Positions 37,405 to 49,063 are shown, numbered from the stretch's first letter. The stretch: DNA of 64,000 bases from a candidate division KSB1 bacterium (GCA_034506175.1 JAPDQB010000016.1:1-64000), one strand, 5' to 3'. The notes: a model not told the origin generated them from the sequence alone. Numbers and translations are program-made.

Positions 37405-38198
37405 TCATGACAACCCTCTCGCCTGCCTGCCGGCCAAAGAAGTGAGCGTGTCTTCGTGATGATCTCCCATCGCGACAGACATGATCAGATTGTCAAAACC
37501 AGCGCTGCGCCTGCGCTCCAGCGGCTGCGAGTCGGTTTTGTCGTTTTCGCAAACGCCGACGGCATCGACGATGACGAAATGCGTTTTGGCGTGGGCATTC
37601 GCGGTGACAGCGTTCAAATCCTTCGGCGAGATCGTGCGCGTGCCGCGACCTTTCATCTGCTCGAAGTAAACGCGGGATTTCACCTCGCGCATGAACAGCA
37701 GCCACTCCAGCAGCTTGATGTCCGTGCCGGTTGAGATCATGTCCACGGTCACGGCAAAGCGCGGGTTGAAGGTTTTGATGACGGTGCGGATTTGATCCGG
37801 CGCGACGACGCTGCGATCCAACTGCAGCGCGCTATACGTCATCTCTTCATCCAACTGCTCCCAGCGGGTTTGGCGCGTGAGCTTCTTGCGCTTGTCGATG
37901 TAATAACCGGCTTCGACCGTGTTGCCGGCCTCGGTGATGCCAGTTTTGATGCGATACACTTCGTAGCGGTGCCGCTGAGCGTGGTGCCGGCGGATTTGGC
38001 TTCGACGACGCCAACGGCCTGGCGATCAACGAACAGCAAGTAATCCGTGGCGCCCGAGTGCAGCGGAAACTCGCGCACTGCGACGCCGGTCGCCGCGCCC
38101 GGGTGGATTTGCCCGACGTTCTGAATTTTCCAGCCCGCCGCCGCCAGCAGTTGATCGATCTTTTGTCTGGCTTGTTGCCCGGGTTTCATGTGTTGCAT
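37405..38198 (-). pseudogene. Type I restriction enzyme R subunit (hsdR), heavily deleted
   Basis: Three separate pieces of HsdR are in order. The N-terminal nuclease region (from 38198) has KIDQLLAAAGW, VAVREFPLHSGATDYLLFVD and GVVEAKSAGTTLSG. Then, in another frame near 37970, comes YRIKTGITEAGNTVEAGYY and WEQLDEEMTY, and after an in-frame deletion FAVTVDMISTGTDIKLLEW, YFEQMKGRGTRTISP and HFVIVDAVGVCENDKTDSQP. The helicase half with Walker motifs is missing, as is the C-terminus. A full HsdR has roughly 900-1,100 residues; this has about 260. No hsdM or hsdS is seen. Confidence 0.88.
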
Positions 38199-38364
38199 GT
38201 TTTCTTGCTTTTCGCCTCGAGGCGTATTATCTTGTTGCTGTCATCATTCAAAATGTAACGCCGGCTTCCAGCCTGCAAACGAAGGCAAGCTGGAAGCTTG
38301 CGCTGCAAAAAATTTTGCGTTGGTGCCTGCCCTGCCGCAGGCCAGGGATAGTTTTTCCAGAGTA

Positions 38365-38462
38365 ATTGCCATGTACGTTTGCACACCCATCACGATGAGA
38401 ATGTAGCGCAGAGATCTTGTCTGCATGCAGGCTGGAAGCCTGCGCTACGGCATTTTCGTGGT
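38365..38462. repeat. Dispersed palindromic repeat, copy A
   Basis: 98 bases matching copy B (63339-63436) at 91 positions. The ends CACGATGAGAATGTAGCGCAG and CTGCGCTACGGCATTTTCGTG are complementary, so each copy can fold into a hairpin. A related short piece (38250-38306, GCTTCCAGCCTGC and GCAAGCTGGAAGC) lies just before it. Confidence 0.8.
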
Positions 38463-38488
38463 AACAAGCCTGGAAACGCGGAGCTTTG

Positions 38489-39403
38489 ATGAAACCGCTT
38501 TTACTCGTCTCCAATCCCTCGTCAGCAAGGGGCAGAAGCCGCGTCGTGTTGGAACGTGCTGTGGGCTGGTTGAAGCAAAACGGCATTCCAACTTATCAGC
38601 TCGTCTCGCAACACGCCGGCCATCTCTTCGAGGCGCTGCCGCCGCTGCTCAAAGAAGATTGGCATGCCATTGCCGGGCTCGGCGGCGACGGCACGCTCTT
38701 CGAGGTGATCAATGTTTGTCTCGAAACCGCCTCGTTCCACACTCCGCTTGCCGTGATTCCCGGCGGCACGGGCAATTCTTTCGCAAGAGATTTTTCCGGC
38801 AATAAACTCGAAGATTTTTTAAACAAGCTCATAACAGGCGCACCGCAGCCGGTTGATGTCGGGCGTTGCCAATTTGATCACCGACCCCATCTGGGCCGGC
38901 GCTGGCATAAAAATGAGTTTTATTTTATCAACGTGCTGGGAACCGGTTTCGTCGCGGAGGTGAATCATCGCTCGTTTGGCTTCAAAAAACTCGGCATGTT
39001 CGGTTATGCCGTGAGTGTTCTGGCGACATTGTCAAAGCTGCGGCCTTATCAAATGCGGCTGGCGCTGGACGGGCAAATCATCGAAAAGCCGAACACCTTT
39101 GTGACCATTTGCAATTCGCGGGTCACCGGCGGCAACATGCTCATCGCGCCGGAGGCAAATATCCGCGATGGCTGGCTCGACGTGGTCGTCGCCAACGCCA
39201 TTTCGCGCTGGGAGCTGATCAAAACCTTCCCCAAAGTTTTTTCTGGGACGCACACCTCGCATCCCGAGGTCGAAATATTTCGCGCCCGGCACATTCGCCT
39301 CGAAACCGATCCGCCGTCGCTGCTCACGCCGGACGGTGAAACGCTCGGCGCGACACCGATCACGGTCGAAGTGCTGCCCGGCAGGCTGCAGTTCATGGCC
39401 TGA
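38489..39403 (+). CDS. Diacylglycerol kinase family lipid kinase
   Basis: 304 residues. It has the ATP-binding motif GGDGTLFEVIN (residues 65-75) and PGGTGNSFARD, with VSNPSSARGR at the start, which place it with bacterial YegS/DgkB-type lipid kinases that phosphorylate diacylglycerol or a related lipid at the cytoplasmic membrane. The C-terminal double-psi barrel follows, with VTGGNMLIAPEANIRDGWLDV. ATG 38489 has GCGGAG seven bases upstream. Confidence 0.9.
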   Translation: MKPLLLVSNPSSARGRSRVVLERAVGWLKQNGIPTYQLVSQHAGHLFEALPPLLKEDWHAIAGLGGDGTLFEVINVCLETASFHTPLAVIPGGTGNSFARDFSGNKLEDFLNKLITGAPQPVDVGRCQFDHRPHLGRRWHKNEFYFINVLGTGFVAEVNHRSFGFKKLGMFGYAVSVLATLSKLRPYQMRLALDGQIIEKPNTFVTICNSRVTGGNMLIAPEANIRDGWLDVVVANAISRWELIKTFPKVFSGTHTSHPEVEIFRARHIRLETDPPSLLTPDGETLGATPITVEVLPGRLQFMA

Positions 39404-39795
39404 GCGCCGCGATCGTTACAAAAACTTTTTAAAACTTTAGCTTGTTTTTGTCCGAAGACTTTCGTATGTTGTTTTTACGCATCAGCAACGGGCCGCGCCT
39501 GTAATCGAGAAGCGCGGCGGTATGGAAAATTGATGCGTGAGGTGGCCGTCCTCACCGAGTGTGCAGCCTGCCTCAAAAAACCAGTGGCTTCTGCCGAAGT
39601 TTTTTTCAACTCTCTATGGCGCTTGAACCTGCCTCGACGACGCGAGCAACCCCGACGGGCGTAGACAAGCTTACCTCCACAAATCGAGATTTGATCAAAA
39701 GACAGAGAGATTCCCGGGCCACCAAAATTTTTTTTGATGTCGCAAGAAGGTGAACTCTTTGCACATTCTCTCCGCGATGGTTTGACAAGGATTTT
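39404..39795. other. Gene-free leader region before the helicase gene
   Basis: About 390 bases. Short open frames exist but none looks like a protein. The stretch probably includes the promoter and a long 5' leader of the DEAD-box helicase gene, a common trait of cold-responsive helicase genes (inference). No clear promoter pair was found. Confidence 0.45.
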
Positions 39796-41019
<1,224 letters not shown>

Positions 41020-41061
41020 TTCAGTGGTGTTTTTTACCTTAATCTTTCAGGATGGTTTACC

Positions 41062-41397
41062 ATGAAGATTTTTGTTGGCAATCTCTCCCGCCGTGTGACG
41101 CAAGACGCGGTGCAGCAGTTGTTTGAAACTTTCGGTCAGGTGGCTGCAGTTGAAGTTATCCGTGACAAATTCAGCGGCGAATCCAAAGGCTTTGCATTCG
41201 TTGAAATGCCTTCCAAAACCGAGGCGCAAGCCGCGATGGAAGGCCTCAACGGCCGCGACATGGACGGCAAGGCGCTAACCGTGAACGAGGCGCGCCCGCG
41301 CAACAATGATCGTCGCGGCGGTGGCGGCGAGCGGCGTTTCGGTGGTGGCCGCGGTGGCGAACGACGTTTTGGCGGCGGCAACCGGCGCTCGTGGTAG
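41062..41397 (+). CDS. RRM-type RNA-binding protein with Gly/Arg-rich tail
   Basis: 111 residues: one RNA recognition motif with RNP2 KIFVGNL (residues 2-8) and RNP1 KGFAFVEM, then a tail of RRGGGGERRFGGG-type repeats that adds non-specific RNA binding. Bacterial proteins of this type act as RNA chaperones. It is co-transcribed with the helicase and closed by a strong terminator. Confidence 0.95.
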   Translation: MKIFVGNLSRRVTQDAVQQLFETFGQVAAVEVIRDKFSGESKGFAFVEMPSKTEAQAAMEGLNGRDMDGKALTVNEARPRNNDRRGGGGERRFGGGRGGERRFGGGNRRSW

Positions 41398-41420
41398 TTT
41401 TAGTTTTGATGGCATGAAAC

Positions 41421-41453
41421 AAAAAAGGAGAGCCACTGTGCTCTCCTTTTTTT
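41421..41453 (+). terminator. Intrinsic terminator after the RRM gene
   Basis: Stem GGAGAGC/GCTCTCC with a six-base loop and a run of seven T; the A run on the left allows use in both directions. Confidence 0.92.
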
Positions 41454-41536
41454 ATTTTGATTCGGTACTCCCAATACGGATCTCGCAAGCGGGACAAGCC
41501 CGGCGGGCGTAACCGGCGGGCAGCATTGAGCCCGAC

Positions 41537-41617
41537 TAATTTTTAAACCACCACGAGACACCAAGAAAAATTTTATGATATCGCCTTTTGTTTTTTGTGT
41601 CTCGTGGTTAAAAAACT
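41537..41617. repeat. Palindromic intergenic repeat, second family
   Basis: Perfect 11-base arms CCACGAGACAC and GTGTCTCGTGG separated by about 40 bases, with outer TTTTTAAACC/GGTTAAAAAA. Related to the copy at 32222-32281. It lies between the convergent RRM and barrel genes. Confidence 0.6.
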
Positions 41618-41687
41618 GTTTGCTGGTTAAAGAATTTTCAGACTGCGTCCGTCGAAACTTTATTCTGAGGTTGACCGTGTTAACGCT

Positions 41688-43484
41688 TTAAAGACTCAAC
41701 AGCACGGCAAACTGCCAGGTTTCCAGTTCCGCCGGCGTTGCGCCCATGCCGACATCGAGGCGAACGCGCCGCACCGGCTGGAACGTGAGTCCGGCGCGAA
41801 AATTCGTCGAGGTGTCGCTGCGCCGGGCCGGCACCGCGCGATAGCGGTCGATGCGCTGCGGCGGATTTTTCGTCGTGATGCCGTCCGGCCGGATCACCGC
41901 CGTCGAGTCGACGCGGTACCAGATGTCGATCACCTCCTCCGCCTCGACCTGGACATACTTTTTGACCGCGCCGAAATGCGCCGTGAAGCCGCGGCCAAGA
42001 TAAAAGCTCATCGCAATCGGCAGCGCCAGGTTGGTGGTGGTGGCGCGTTTGTCAAGCCGCAGCGTTTTGTCCTCGATGCCGATTTGGCTGCCGATCGGGT
42101 TCCATGGCGTCGCCGTATGTTGATGGCTGGCCCGCCGCACTTTTGCGTCTTCAAACATTAAAGTTTGGCTCTCCTCCGATTCCACAAAAATGCCGACGGT
42201 GCATTCACTGTTTTTATACATCGGCACCACCAGGCCAATCGCCCCGCTCTTGCGCGTCGTGTTTTCATCCCCCTCGCCGCTGCGGTCATCCGTGAATCGC
42301 GAGCTGGCAATGTAATTATACAGCACGTTGTCAGGGTAATTGCGAAAACGATAGTGGCTGAAGCTGGTGTCCACCACCGCGTTGCCGTTGGCAAGATCGA
42401 CTTTTGATTTCTGATATTCGAACCGGAACCGCAGGGTCACCTCGTTTTGCATCGGCAGCTCGCCGTGCACGCCGGCGTATTCCGTCGCGCCGTCGTGCCG
42501 CCAATGGCTCTGGCTGGCGTGCGAATAACGCCAAAGCCCGAAGTAGTCGGCTTGTGAGATGTCGCCGTATTGATAAAAGCTGCTGTCCTGATCGTTGGCC
42601 GATTGCTGGTGATCGCCTTGAATGCGTCCGGCAAACACCCCGAGCTGTCGCGTATCGGAGAGTGTAATGAGAACGCCGCCGCTCAATTCATTTTGGCGAA
42701 TCGTCGCCCCGGTGTTTTTGCCATTGAAATAACGCGAGCGATAACGGTGCTCGTATTGCTGATCATAGTTATTCAACCGCACGTAATCGCCGGAGACGTC
42801 GGTTTGCACGCGGCTGGCTTTGACGCCGGCCGCGAGAAACCTGGCGAGCTTGATTGAAAGCATGGCGTCCAACAAATGCGCGGTTTCGGTTTTCTCGTCG
42901 AGACCGTCGCGTTTGATATTCGGATCGATCTCCGGAAAATTGCGGCTGGCCTCGGCGCGCGTGCCAAAGGCATCGTAGCCGCCGTAATACCAAAACGGCA
43001 CGTACTCGTAAAACGTCCCTTGATGATGGATCAGCTCATACGACACGGCGTATTTGAGGCCGGGCAGATATTTCGCCGCGACATCGCCGAGGTAAACGGC
43101 CGAGATCAGCGGCTCCAGCTTGCGCTCGGCCGGCTGCACCCAGTACGGCGGCGCAAACAACGCGTTGTCATACAAATAGATGGGATAGAGGCGCTGCTTG
43201 AACGCCTGGGGTTTTTCCGCGCTGCCTTTGAGATCGATATAAAGCCGGGTGCCGGAAATCGACGACAGCGACGCCGGCTGAAACGACAGCTCGCTCAGCG
43301 GATCGGGCAAAATTCCCAGCAGCCCCTCATCGATATTTTTCAAATTGACCGAAGTGATGCGATGTGGCCGCAAAAAATAATCGCGTGAATCGAAACCCTT
43401 TTCCAGCACGTAATCGCTCCAGTATTGCGCGCGCAGCGCCAGCGGGTTTAGGATGAACAAAAAGAAAAAAAGCAAGTGTTTCAT
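41688..43484 (-). CDS. Large outer-membrane protein of unknown family
   Basis: About 598 residues. The signal peptide (LLFFFLFILNPLALRA) is followed by a periplasmic-looking region (LSELSFQPASLSSISG) and then some 450 residues of alternating strands with many aromatic residues, ending WQFAVLLSL. The layout suggests a large barrel. The family is not recognised. The start at ATG 43484 directly precedes the signal peptide; a longer frame reaching 43652 would add a non-signal stretch. It stands alone downstream of the ATP synthase operon terminator. Confidence 0.6.
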   Translation of the reverse strand: MKHLLFFFLFILNPLALRAQYWSDYVLEKGFDSRDYFLRPHRITSVNLKNIDEGLLGILPDPLSELSFQPASLSSISGTRLYIDLKGSAEKPQAFKQRLYPIYLYDNALFAPPYWVQPAERKLEPLISAVYLGDVAAKYLPGLKYAVSYELIHHQGTFYEYVPFWYYGGYDAFGTRAEASRNFPEIDPNIKRDGLDEKTETAHLLDAMLSIKLARFLAAGVKASRVQTDVSGDYVRLNNYDQQYEHRYRSRYFNGKNTGATIRQNELSGGVLITLSDTRQLGVFAGRIQGDHQQSANDQDSSFYQYGDISQADYFGLWRYSHASQSHWRHDGATEYAGVHGELPMQNEVTLRFRFEYQKSKVDLANGNAVVDTSFSHYRFRNYPDNVLYNYIASSRFTDDRSGEGDENTTRKSGAIGLVVPMYKNSECTVGIFVESEESQTLMFEDAKVRRASHQHTATPWNPIGSQIGIEDKTLRLDKRATTTNLALPIAMSFYLGRGFTAHFGAVKKYVQVEAEEVIDIWYRVDSTAVIRPDGITTKNPPQRIDRYRAVPARRSDTSTNFRAGLTFQPVRRVRLDVGMGATPAELETWQFAVLLSL

Positions 43485-43761
43485 CACGGCTTCTCCAGCA
43501 GGGCAAAAATTTGTGAGCCTACGGTCGCAGGCCCAACACGACACCAGACAGCGGGTTGAACATTTTGGGGTAAAATAACGCAAGCGCCGTACCAGAGTTT
43601 GTGGCCTCAACAGTTGCCACTTGAATGAAAAGACAACCGTTGATTTATTCAAGCCTTGCCTGCTGTGGAAAGTTCAAATTCGTGCTGACAGCTCCCATTG
43701 TGAGATGGCGGGAGCGACGAATTTTTGGAAGGTTATTCAAAAATTTGCGGGTTGTGCAAGG

Positions 43762-43799
43762 AAATAAAAAAGCCGCTCACATCGATATGAGCCGGCTTT
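43762..43799 (-). terminator. Intrinsic terminator of the ATP synthase operon
   Basis: On the minus strand a stem (arms 43793-43799 and 43769-43775, extended by CTCA/TGAG) is followed by TTTTTTATTT, 31 bases after the atpC stop. The remaining 275 bases up to the next gene start at 43484 hold nothing recognised. Confidence 0.85.
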
Positions 43800-43829
43800 G
43801 TATTCAAACCTTGCGCTGATGCTTGCAGC

Positions 43830-44252
43830 CTATTTCACCACTCGCCCTGCCACTTCCAACCGATTTTTCGCGCGGGCCAGCGAGCCGCGTGCGCGCGCCA
43901 AGTCCCATTGCTTGCGGCCTTCCTGCAAACGTTTCATGGCGCGCTCTTTTGCCTCTTCAGCGCGCTTGACGTCGATCTCGGCAGCCGCTTCGGCAGTCTC
44001 GGCAAAAATTTTGACGCCGGTTGGCAAAACCTCCGCAAAGCCGCCGGAAATCGCAAAATACAACGTACGGCTTTCCCCGTCCGCTGTGCTTGACTCGACT
44101 TTCAAATAACCGGTTTGCAAGCTCGTCAGCAAAGGCGTATGCCCCGGCAAAACGCCGAGATACCCTTCTTCGCCGGGCGCCACAATCGCAGCCACGTTTC
44201 CCGAAAAAACCTTGCGAAAGGGCGTGACGATTTCGAGTGTGAAGCTTTTCAT
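43830..44252 (-). CDS. atpC: ATP synthase epsilon subunit
   Basis: 140 residues. The N-terminal beta sandwich shows LEIVTPFRKVF, VAAIVAPGEEGYLGVLPGHTPLLT and AISGGFAEV, and the C-terminal helical hairpin follows. Part of the F1 central stalk that couples rotation to catalysis and inhibits ATP hydrolysis. It is last in the operon, 129 bases after atpD with a repeat-rich spacer between. Confidence 0.96.
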   Translation of the reverse strand: MKSFTLEIVTPFRKVFSGNVAAIVAPGEEGYLGVLPGHTPLLTSLQTGYLKVESSTADGESRTLYFAISGGFAEVLPTGVKIFAETAEAAAEIDVKRAEEAKERAMKRLQEGRKQWDLARARGSLARAKNRLEVAGRVVK

Positions 44253-44255
44253 CTG

Positions 44256-44381
44256 GTTACTGGTAGCTGGTTACTGGTGGCTGATTACTGGTGGCTGGTT
44301 GCTGAATGCCGAATACTTGATGCCGGAAATTTGATTCTCGCTGCTTATCAGCATCAAGCATCGAGCATCCAGCAACCAGCC
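44256..44381. repeat. Tandem 14-base repeats and inverted repeat in the atpD-atpC spacer
   Basis: Units of the form TGGTTACTGGTAGC occur about four times in tandem, and GGCTGGTTGCTG is mirrored by CAGCAACCAGCC in the same spacer. Related GCTGGTTGCTGG or GATGCTGGATGCTTG pieces occur after 15091, 55946 and 63264. Confidence 0.7.
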
Positions 44382-45803
<1,422 letters not shown>

Positions 45804-45823
45804 TCAAACTTTTTAGTATGCGA

Positions 45824-46044
45824 TTAACCGAATAATTCGTCTTTGCTGATGCCTGCCTGGCGCAAAATTTCAAGTAAAGTTCCTTTGGGCAAATCTTTTG
45901 TATGCATAGGAACGACAACTTTTTTCTTCGTCTCTGGCTGGTAATATAAATGTGATGACTTCCTTTAGTTCTATCGAGAACAAAACCTTTCTTCTCAAGA
46001 ATTTTGATGATCCTCTTTGATGTAAGAGTGGGCAACTTAGGCAT
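45824..46044 (-). pseudogene. HicA-type mRNA interferase toxin, frameshifted
   Basis: The frame opens LTSKRIIKILEKKGFVLDRT then KGSHHIY, with the HicA catalytic histidine region. After about 34 codons the correct sequence continues two bases out of register: YQPETKKKVVVPMHTKDLP then KGTLLEILRQAGISKDEL, ending with a stop at 45824. An extra dinucleotide (TA or AT) at about 45943-45947 explains it. Without that, a normal HicA of about 72 residues results. As it stands, the product has a wrong C-terminal part, so the toxin is likely inactive. It overlaps hicB by eight bases. Confidence 0.8.
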
Positions 46045-46399
46045 AAGCTTTCATACTCAGCGTATACTCTAAAGTGCCGTCTTCGTTCGGAATATCTTCA
46101 CCATGCGCAATCAAACTTTCAAGATACAAAGCAATGGCCTCTCTTGCCATTTTGGTGGCATGGTCTATATTTTTGCCATAGGTTACACAACCAGGCAAGG
46201 AAGGAACAATAACCGTATATCCGCCTTCCGGCTCTTTTCTAAGCAATATTCGATAATTCAAGACTTTTATCGAACCCGTCGATTTAGCCTTGCGAACACG
46301 AAGGGGTTTCCCCCACGCGGCTTGGTCGTCAGCCTGCGCGAAGACAAATTTGTCAATCTGCGCATCGGCGAGCAATTTCACGTTGGTTTTTGTTTTCAT
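46037..46399 (-). CDS. HicB-type antitoxin with unusual N-terminal extension
   Basis: 120 residues as a single frame. The HicB core begins near residue 47: LNYRILLRKEPEGGYTVIVP then SLPGCVTYGKN and AREAIALYLESLIAHGEDIP. It would be about 74 residues if started at TTG 46261. The first 45 residues (VKLLADAQIDKFVFAQADD then AAWGKPLRVRK) look like the start of a different antitoxin family (CopG-like) and are probably a fused remnant. The gene sits between atpG and hicA in the ATP synthase operon, in the same direction. Confidence 0.8.
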   Translation of the reverse strand: MKTKTNVKLLADAQIDKFVFAQADDQAAWGKPLRVRKAKSTGSIKVLNYRILLRKEPEGGYTVIVPSLPGCVTYGKNIDHATKMAREAIALYLESLIAHGEDIPNEDGTLEYTLSMKAYA

Positions 46400-46430
46400 C
46401 GTTTGCCTAAAAGATAAAGTGGGAAGCCTT

Positions 46431-46449
46431 GACAGACGAGCCGTCTGTC
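46431..46449 (-). terminator. Perfect short hairpin directly after atpG
   Basis: GACAGACG/CGTCTGTC with a three-base loop abuts the atpG stop on the minus strand. No T run follows, so it is more likely an RNA-stabilising or weak attenuating stem than a full terminator. Confidence 0.4.
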
Positions 46450-47316
46450 CTACTTTTTCAGCGCCTCCGCGCCGCCGACGATATCCATCAGCTCGCGCGT
46501 GATACTCGCTTGCCGGACTTTGTTGTAATACAGCGTGAGCTGAACGATCAACTCTTTGGCATTATCGCTGGCAGTGCTCATCGCCGCCATGCGCGCGCCC
46601 ATTTCGGCGGCAAAGGATTCCAGCAGCGCATGCCAGATTTCGACGTTCAAATAGCGCGGGCAGAGGTTGTCGAGAATTTTCACCGTCGACGGCTCGAAGA
46701 TGAAATCCGTCGCATACTTTTCGTCTTTGGGCGGGCGCGGAACAATCGGCAGCAATTGCTGCACGACGATGTTTTGCTGGATGGCGGATTTGAACTCGTT
46801 GAACACCAGATAAATGCGGTCGAGCTTGCCGTTGACATAGCGATCCTGGATCAGCGCGGCAATATCCTGGGCGTGCGAGAAATCCAGTTTGTCAAAAAAG
46901 TTGACGTATTTTTCCAAAATCGGATAGCGGCGGCGGTTGAAATGCTCGAAGGCTTTTTTGCCGACGGTGATCAGCTCGACCGCGCGGCCATCCTGGCGCG
47001 CGGCGTTAATCTCGTTGGTGGCGCGGCGAATGATATTGGCATTGAAACTGCCGCATAAGCCGCGATCACCCGTGATGACGACGAAAGCGACGCGTTTGGG
47101 CTCGCGCGCGTGCAGCAACGGATGCAAGGCATGCTCGACTTTGGCCGCCACGTGGCCCAGCACTTCGTCGAGACTCTTGGAGTACGGCCGCGCCCGCATC
47201 ATGCGTTCCTGGGCTTTGCGCAATCGCGCCGCCGCCACCATTTTCATGGCTTTGGTGATCTGCTGCGTGCTTTTGACGCTGGCAATGCGACGGCGAATCG
47301 TACGAAGGGTTGCCAA
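46450..47316 (-). CDS. atpG: ATP synthase gamma subunit
   Basis: 288 residues. Rotating central shaft of F1. The N-terminal helix has TLRTIRRRIASVKSTQQITKAM, the core has VVITGDRGLCGSFNANI, and the C-terminal helix ends ITRELMDIVGGAEAL. The start is TTG 47316 (reading MATLRTI, as homologues do) with AGGAAAA upstream; the longer frame from 47370 is less likely. It follows atpA after 22 bases. Confidence 0.96.
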   Translation of the reverse strand: MATLRTIRRRIASVKSTQQITKAMKMVAAARLRKAQERMMRARPYSKSLDEVLGHVAAKVEHALHPLLHAREPKRVAFVVITGDRGLCGSFNANIIRRATNEINAARQDGRAVELITVGKKAFEHFNRRRYPILEKYVNFFDKLDFSHAQDIAALIQDRYVNGKLDRIYLVFNEFKSAIQQNIVVQQLLPIVPRPPKDEKYATDFIFEPSTVKILDNLCPRYLNVEIWHALLESFAAEMGARMAAMSTASDNAKELIVQLTLYYNKVRQASITRELMDIVGGAEALKK

Positions 47317-47338
47317 GGGAGTTTTCCTATCAATCGTT

Positions 47339-48892
47339 TTATTTGGTTTCCAGTTTCGCCTTGAAACCACTGATGAACTCGTCCGCCGCCGCCGTCATTG
47401 CGGCGCGCAAGGCGTCGTCGATCTGCTTTTTGTTGACAATGTCTTGCAGCGTCTGCGCATGGCTCGATTCGAGATAAGACAGATATTCTTGCTGCAAACG
47501 CCCGATCTGGCTGGTGGGAATATCGTCGAGATACCCGTTGACGCCGAGAAAGATCACGGCGATTTGTTTTTCGACCGGCATCGGTTGATATTGATCCTGT
47601 TTGAGCAGCTCCACCATGCGCTCACCACGAGTGAGCTGCGAGAGTGTGGTTTTATCCAAATCCGAGCCGAACTTGGCAAACGCCGCCAACTCGCGATATT
47701 GCGCCAAATCGAGGCGCAGGCGGCCGGCCACCTGTTTGGTGGCTTTGATCTGCGCATTACCGCCAACACGGCTGACGGAGAGGCCGACGTTGATGGCCGG
47801 GCGCACACCGGCATAAAACAAATCGCCTTCGAGATAAATCTGGCCGTCGGTAATCGAGATCACATTCGTCGGAATGTAGGCGGAAACGTCGCCGGCTTGC
47901 GTTTCGATAATCGGCAGCGCCGTCAACGAGCCGCCGCCTTTGGTGACGCCGTCTTTCTTCAAGGCGTTCAAATCATCGGTCAATTTCGCGGCGCGCTCAA
48001 GCAAACGGGAGTGCAGATAAAAAACGTCGCCGGGATAAGCCTCGCGGCCTGGCGGACGGCGCAGCAGCAGGGAGACCTGGCGATAAGCCCACGCGTGCTT
48101 GGAGAGATCATCGTACACCACCAGCGCGTGCATGCCGTTGTCGCGGAAATATTCGCCCATCGCGGCGCCGGCATAAGGCGCGATGTACTGCATCGGCGCG
48201 GGATCGCTGGCGTTGGCGGCGACGACGATGGTGTAATCCATGGCGCCATTGTCTTCAAGGGTTTTCACAACTTTGGCGACCGACGAGCCTTTTTGGCCGA
48301 TGGCAACGTAGATGCACTTGACGTCACCGCCTCTTTGGTTGATGATCGTATCGACGGCGACGGCGGTTTTGCCGGTGCCACGGTCGCCGATGATCAGCTC
48401 GCGTTGGCCGCGGCCGATGGGAATCATCGCGTCGATGGCTTTGAGGCCGGTTTGCAGCGGCTCCTTCACCGGCTGGCGCTGCACGACGCCGAGAGCTTTG
48501 CGCTCGAGCAGGCCGCGCTGCTTGGTGATGGCCGGGCCTTTGCCATCCAACGGCTCGCCGAGCGGATTGACGACGCGGCCAAGCAACTCCGGGCCAACCG
48601 GCACGTCCATGACACGGCCGGTTCGTTTCACCACGTCGCCTTCTTTAATCGCCACGTCGCGGCCAAAGAGCACGACGCCGACGTTGTCCTCTTCGAGGTT
48701 CAGCGCCATGCCCATGACGCCGCCGGGAAATTCCACCAGCTCGCTGGCCTGCACATTTTGCAAGCCATAAACGCGGGCAATGCCGTCACCGACTTGAATG
48801 ACTTCTCCGACTTCCGAGATGTCGACTTTCTTTTCAAAACCTTCGATTTGTTTTTTCAGAATCGAGGTAATTTCATCCGGCCGAATATCCAT
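47339..48892 (-). CDS. atpA: ATP synthase alpha subunit
   Basis: 517 residues with [11 protein letters not shown] (Walker A), the N-terminal [11 protein letters not shown], and [18 protein letters not shown] with the arginine finger region in [15 protein letters not shown]. The start has GAGGAG upstream. Forms the F1 hexamer with beta. Upstream, a DUF433/DUF5615 pair separates it from atpH. Confidence 0.98.
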   Translation of the reverse strand: MDIRPDEITSILKKQIEGFEKKVDISEVGEVIQVGDGIARVYGLQNVQASELVEFPGGVMGMALNLEEDNVGVVLFGRDVAIKEGDVVKRTGRVMDVPVGPELLGRVVNPLGEPLDGKGPAITKQRGLLERKALGVVQRQPVKEPLQTGLKAIDAMIPIGRGQRELIIGDRGTGKTAVAVDTIINQRGGDVKCIYVAIGQKGSSVAKVVKTLEDNGAMDYTIVVAANASDPAPMQYIAPYAGAAMGEYFRDNGMHALVVYDDLSKHAWAYRQVSLLLRRPPGREAYPGDVFYLHSRLLERAAKLTDDLNALKKDGVTKGGGSLTALPIIETQAGDVSAYIPTNVISITDGQIYLEGDLFYAGVRPAINVGLSVSRVGGNAQIKATKQVAGRLRLDLAQYRELAAFAKFGSDLDKTTLSQLTRGERMVELLKQDQYQPMPVEKQIAVIFLGVNGYLDDIPTSQIGRLQQEYLSYLESSHAQTLQDIVNKKQIDDALRAAMTAAADEFISGFKAKLETK

Positions 48893-48925
48893 GCGCGGTG
48901 TATCTCCTCAAAAGATGTCAAATGC

Positions 48926-49063
48926 TCAATGTATAAATCTTAGGATCGTTAAAATGAGCGTTCCGGCACGAAGCGGTTTAATAAAACGGACTTGCCCTTT
49001 ATACCAACGAGCAATAGCCATTTTCAAGTTTTCTTTGGCAAGATGCTCGTCCAGTACGATCAT
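48926..49063 (-). pseudogene. Truncated DUF5615-type (PIN-like) toxin
   Basis: A 45-codon frame overlapping the DUF433 stop by four bases (ATGA). It reads MIVLDEHLAKENLKMAIARW then YKGQVRFIKPLRAGT, matching the N-terminus of the DUF5615 PIN-like toxins that pair with DUF433 antitoxins. After about residue 35 the sequence leaves the family (LILTILRFIH) and stops, so most of the nuclease is missing. The remaining 30 bases lead straight into the atpA ribosome binding site. Confidence 0.65.

Noticed and set aside
37241..37408. 55-codon minus-strand frame overlapping the hsdR remnant stop (ATGA)
   Set aside because: The overlap is attractive, but the product is not recognised and the other strand carries the DUF4338-like fragment in the same place. 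Left uncalled.
39531..39662. 43-codon frame before the helicase gene
   Set aside because: Arg/Pro-rich end, no family, no ribosome binding site.
44256..44381. Possible CRISPR-like array
   Set aside because: Units are 14 bases in direct contact without spacers, and no cas genes are present.
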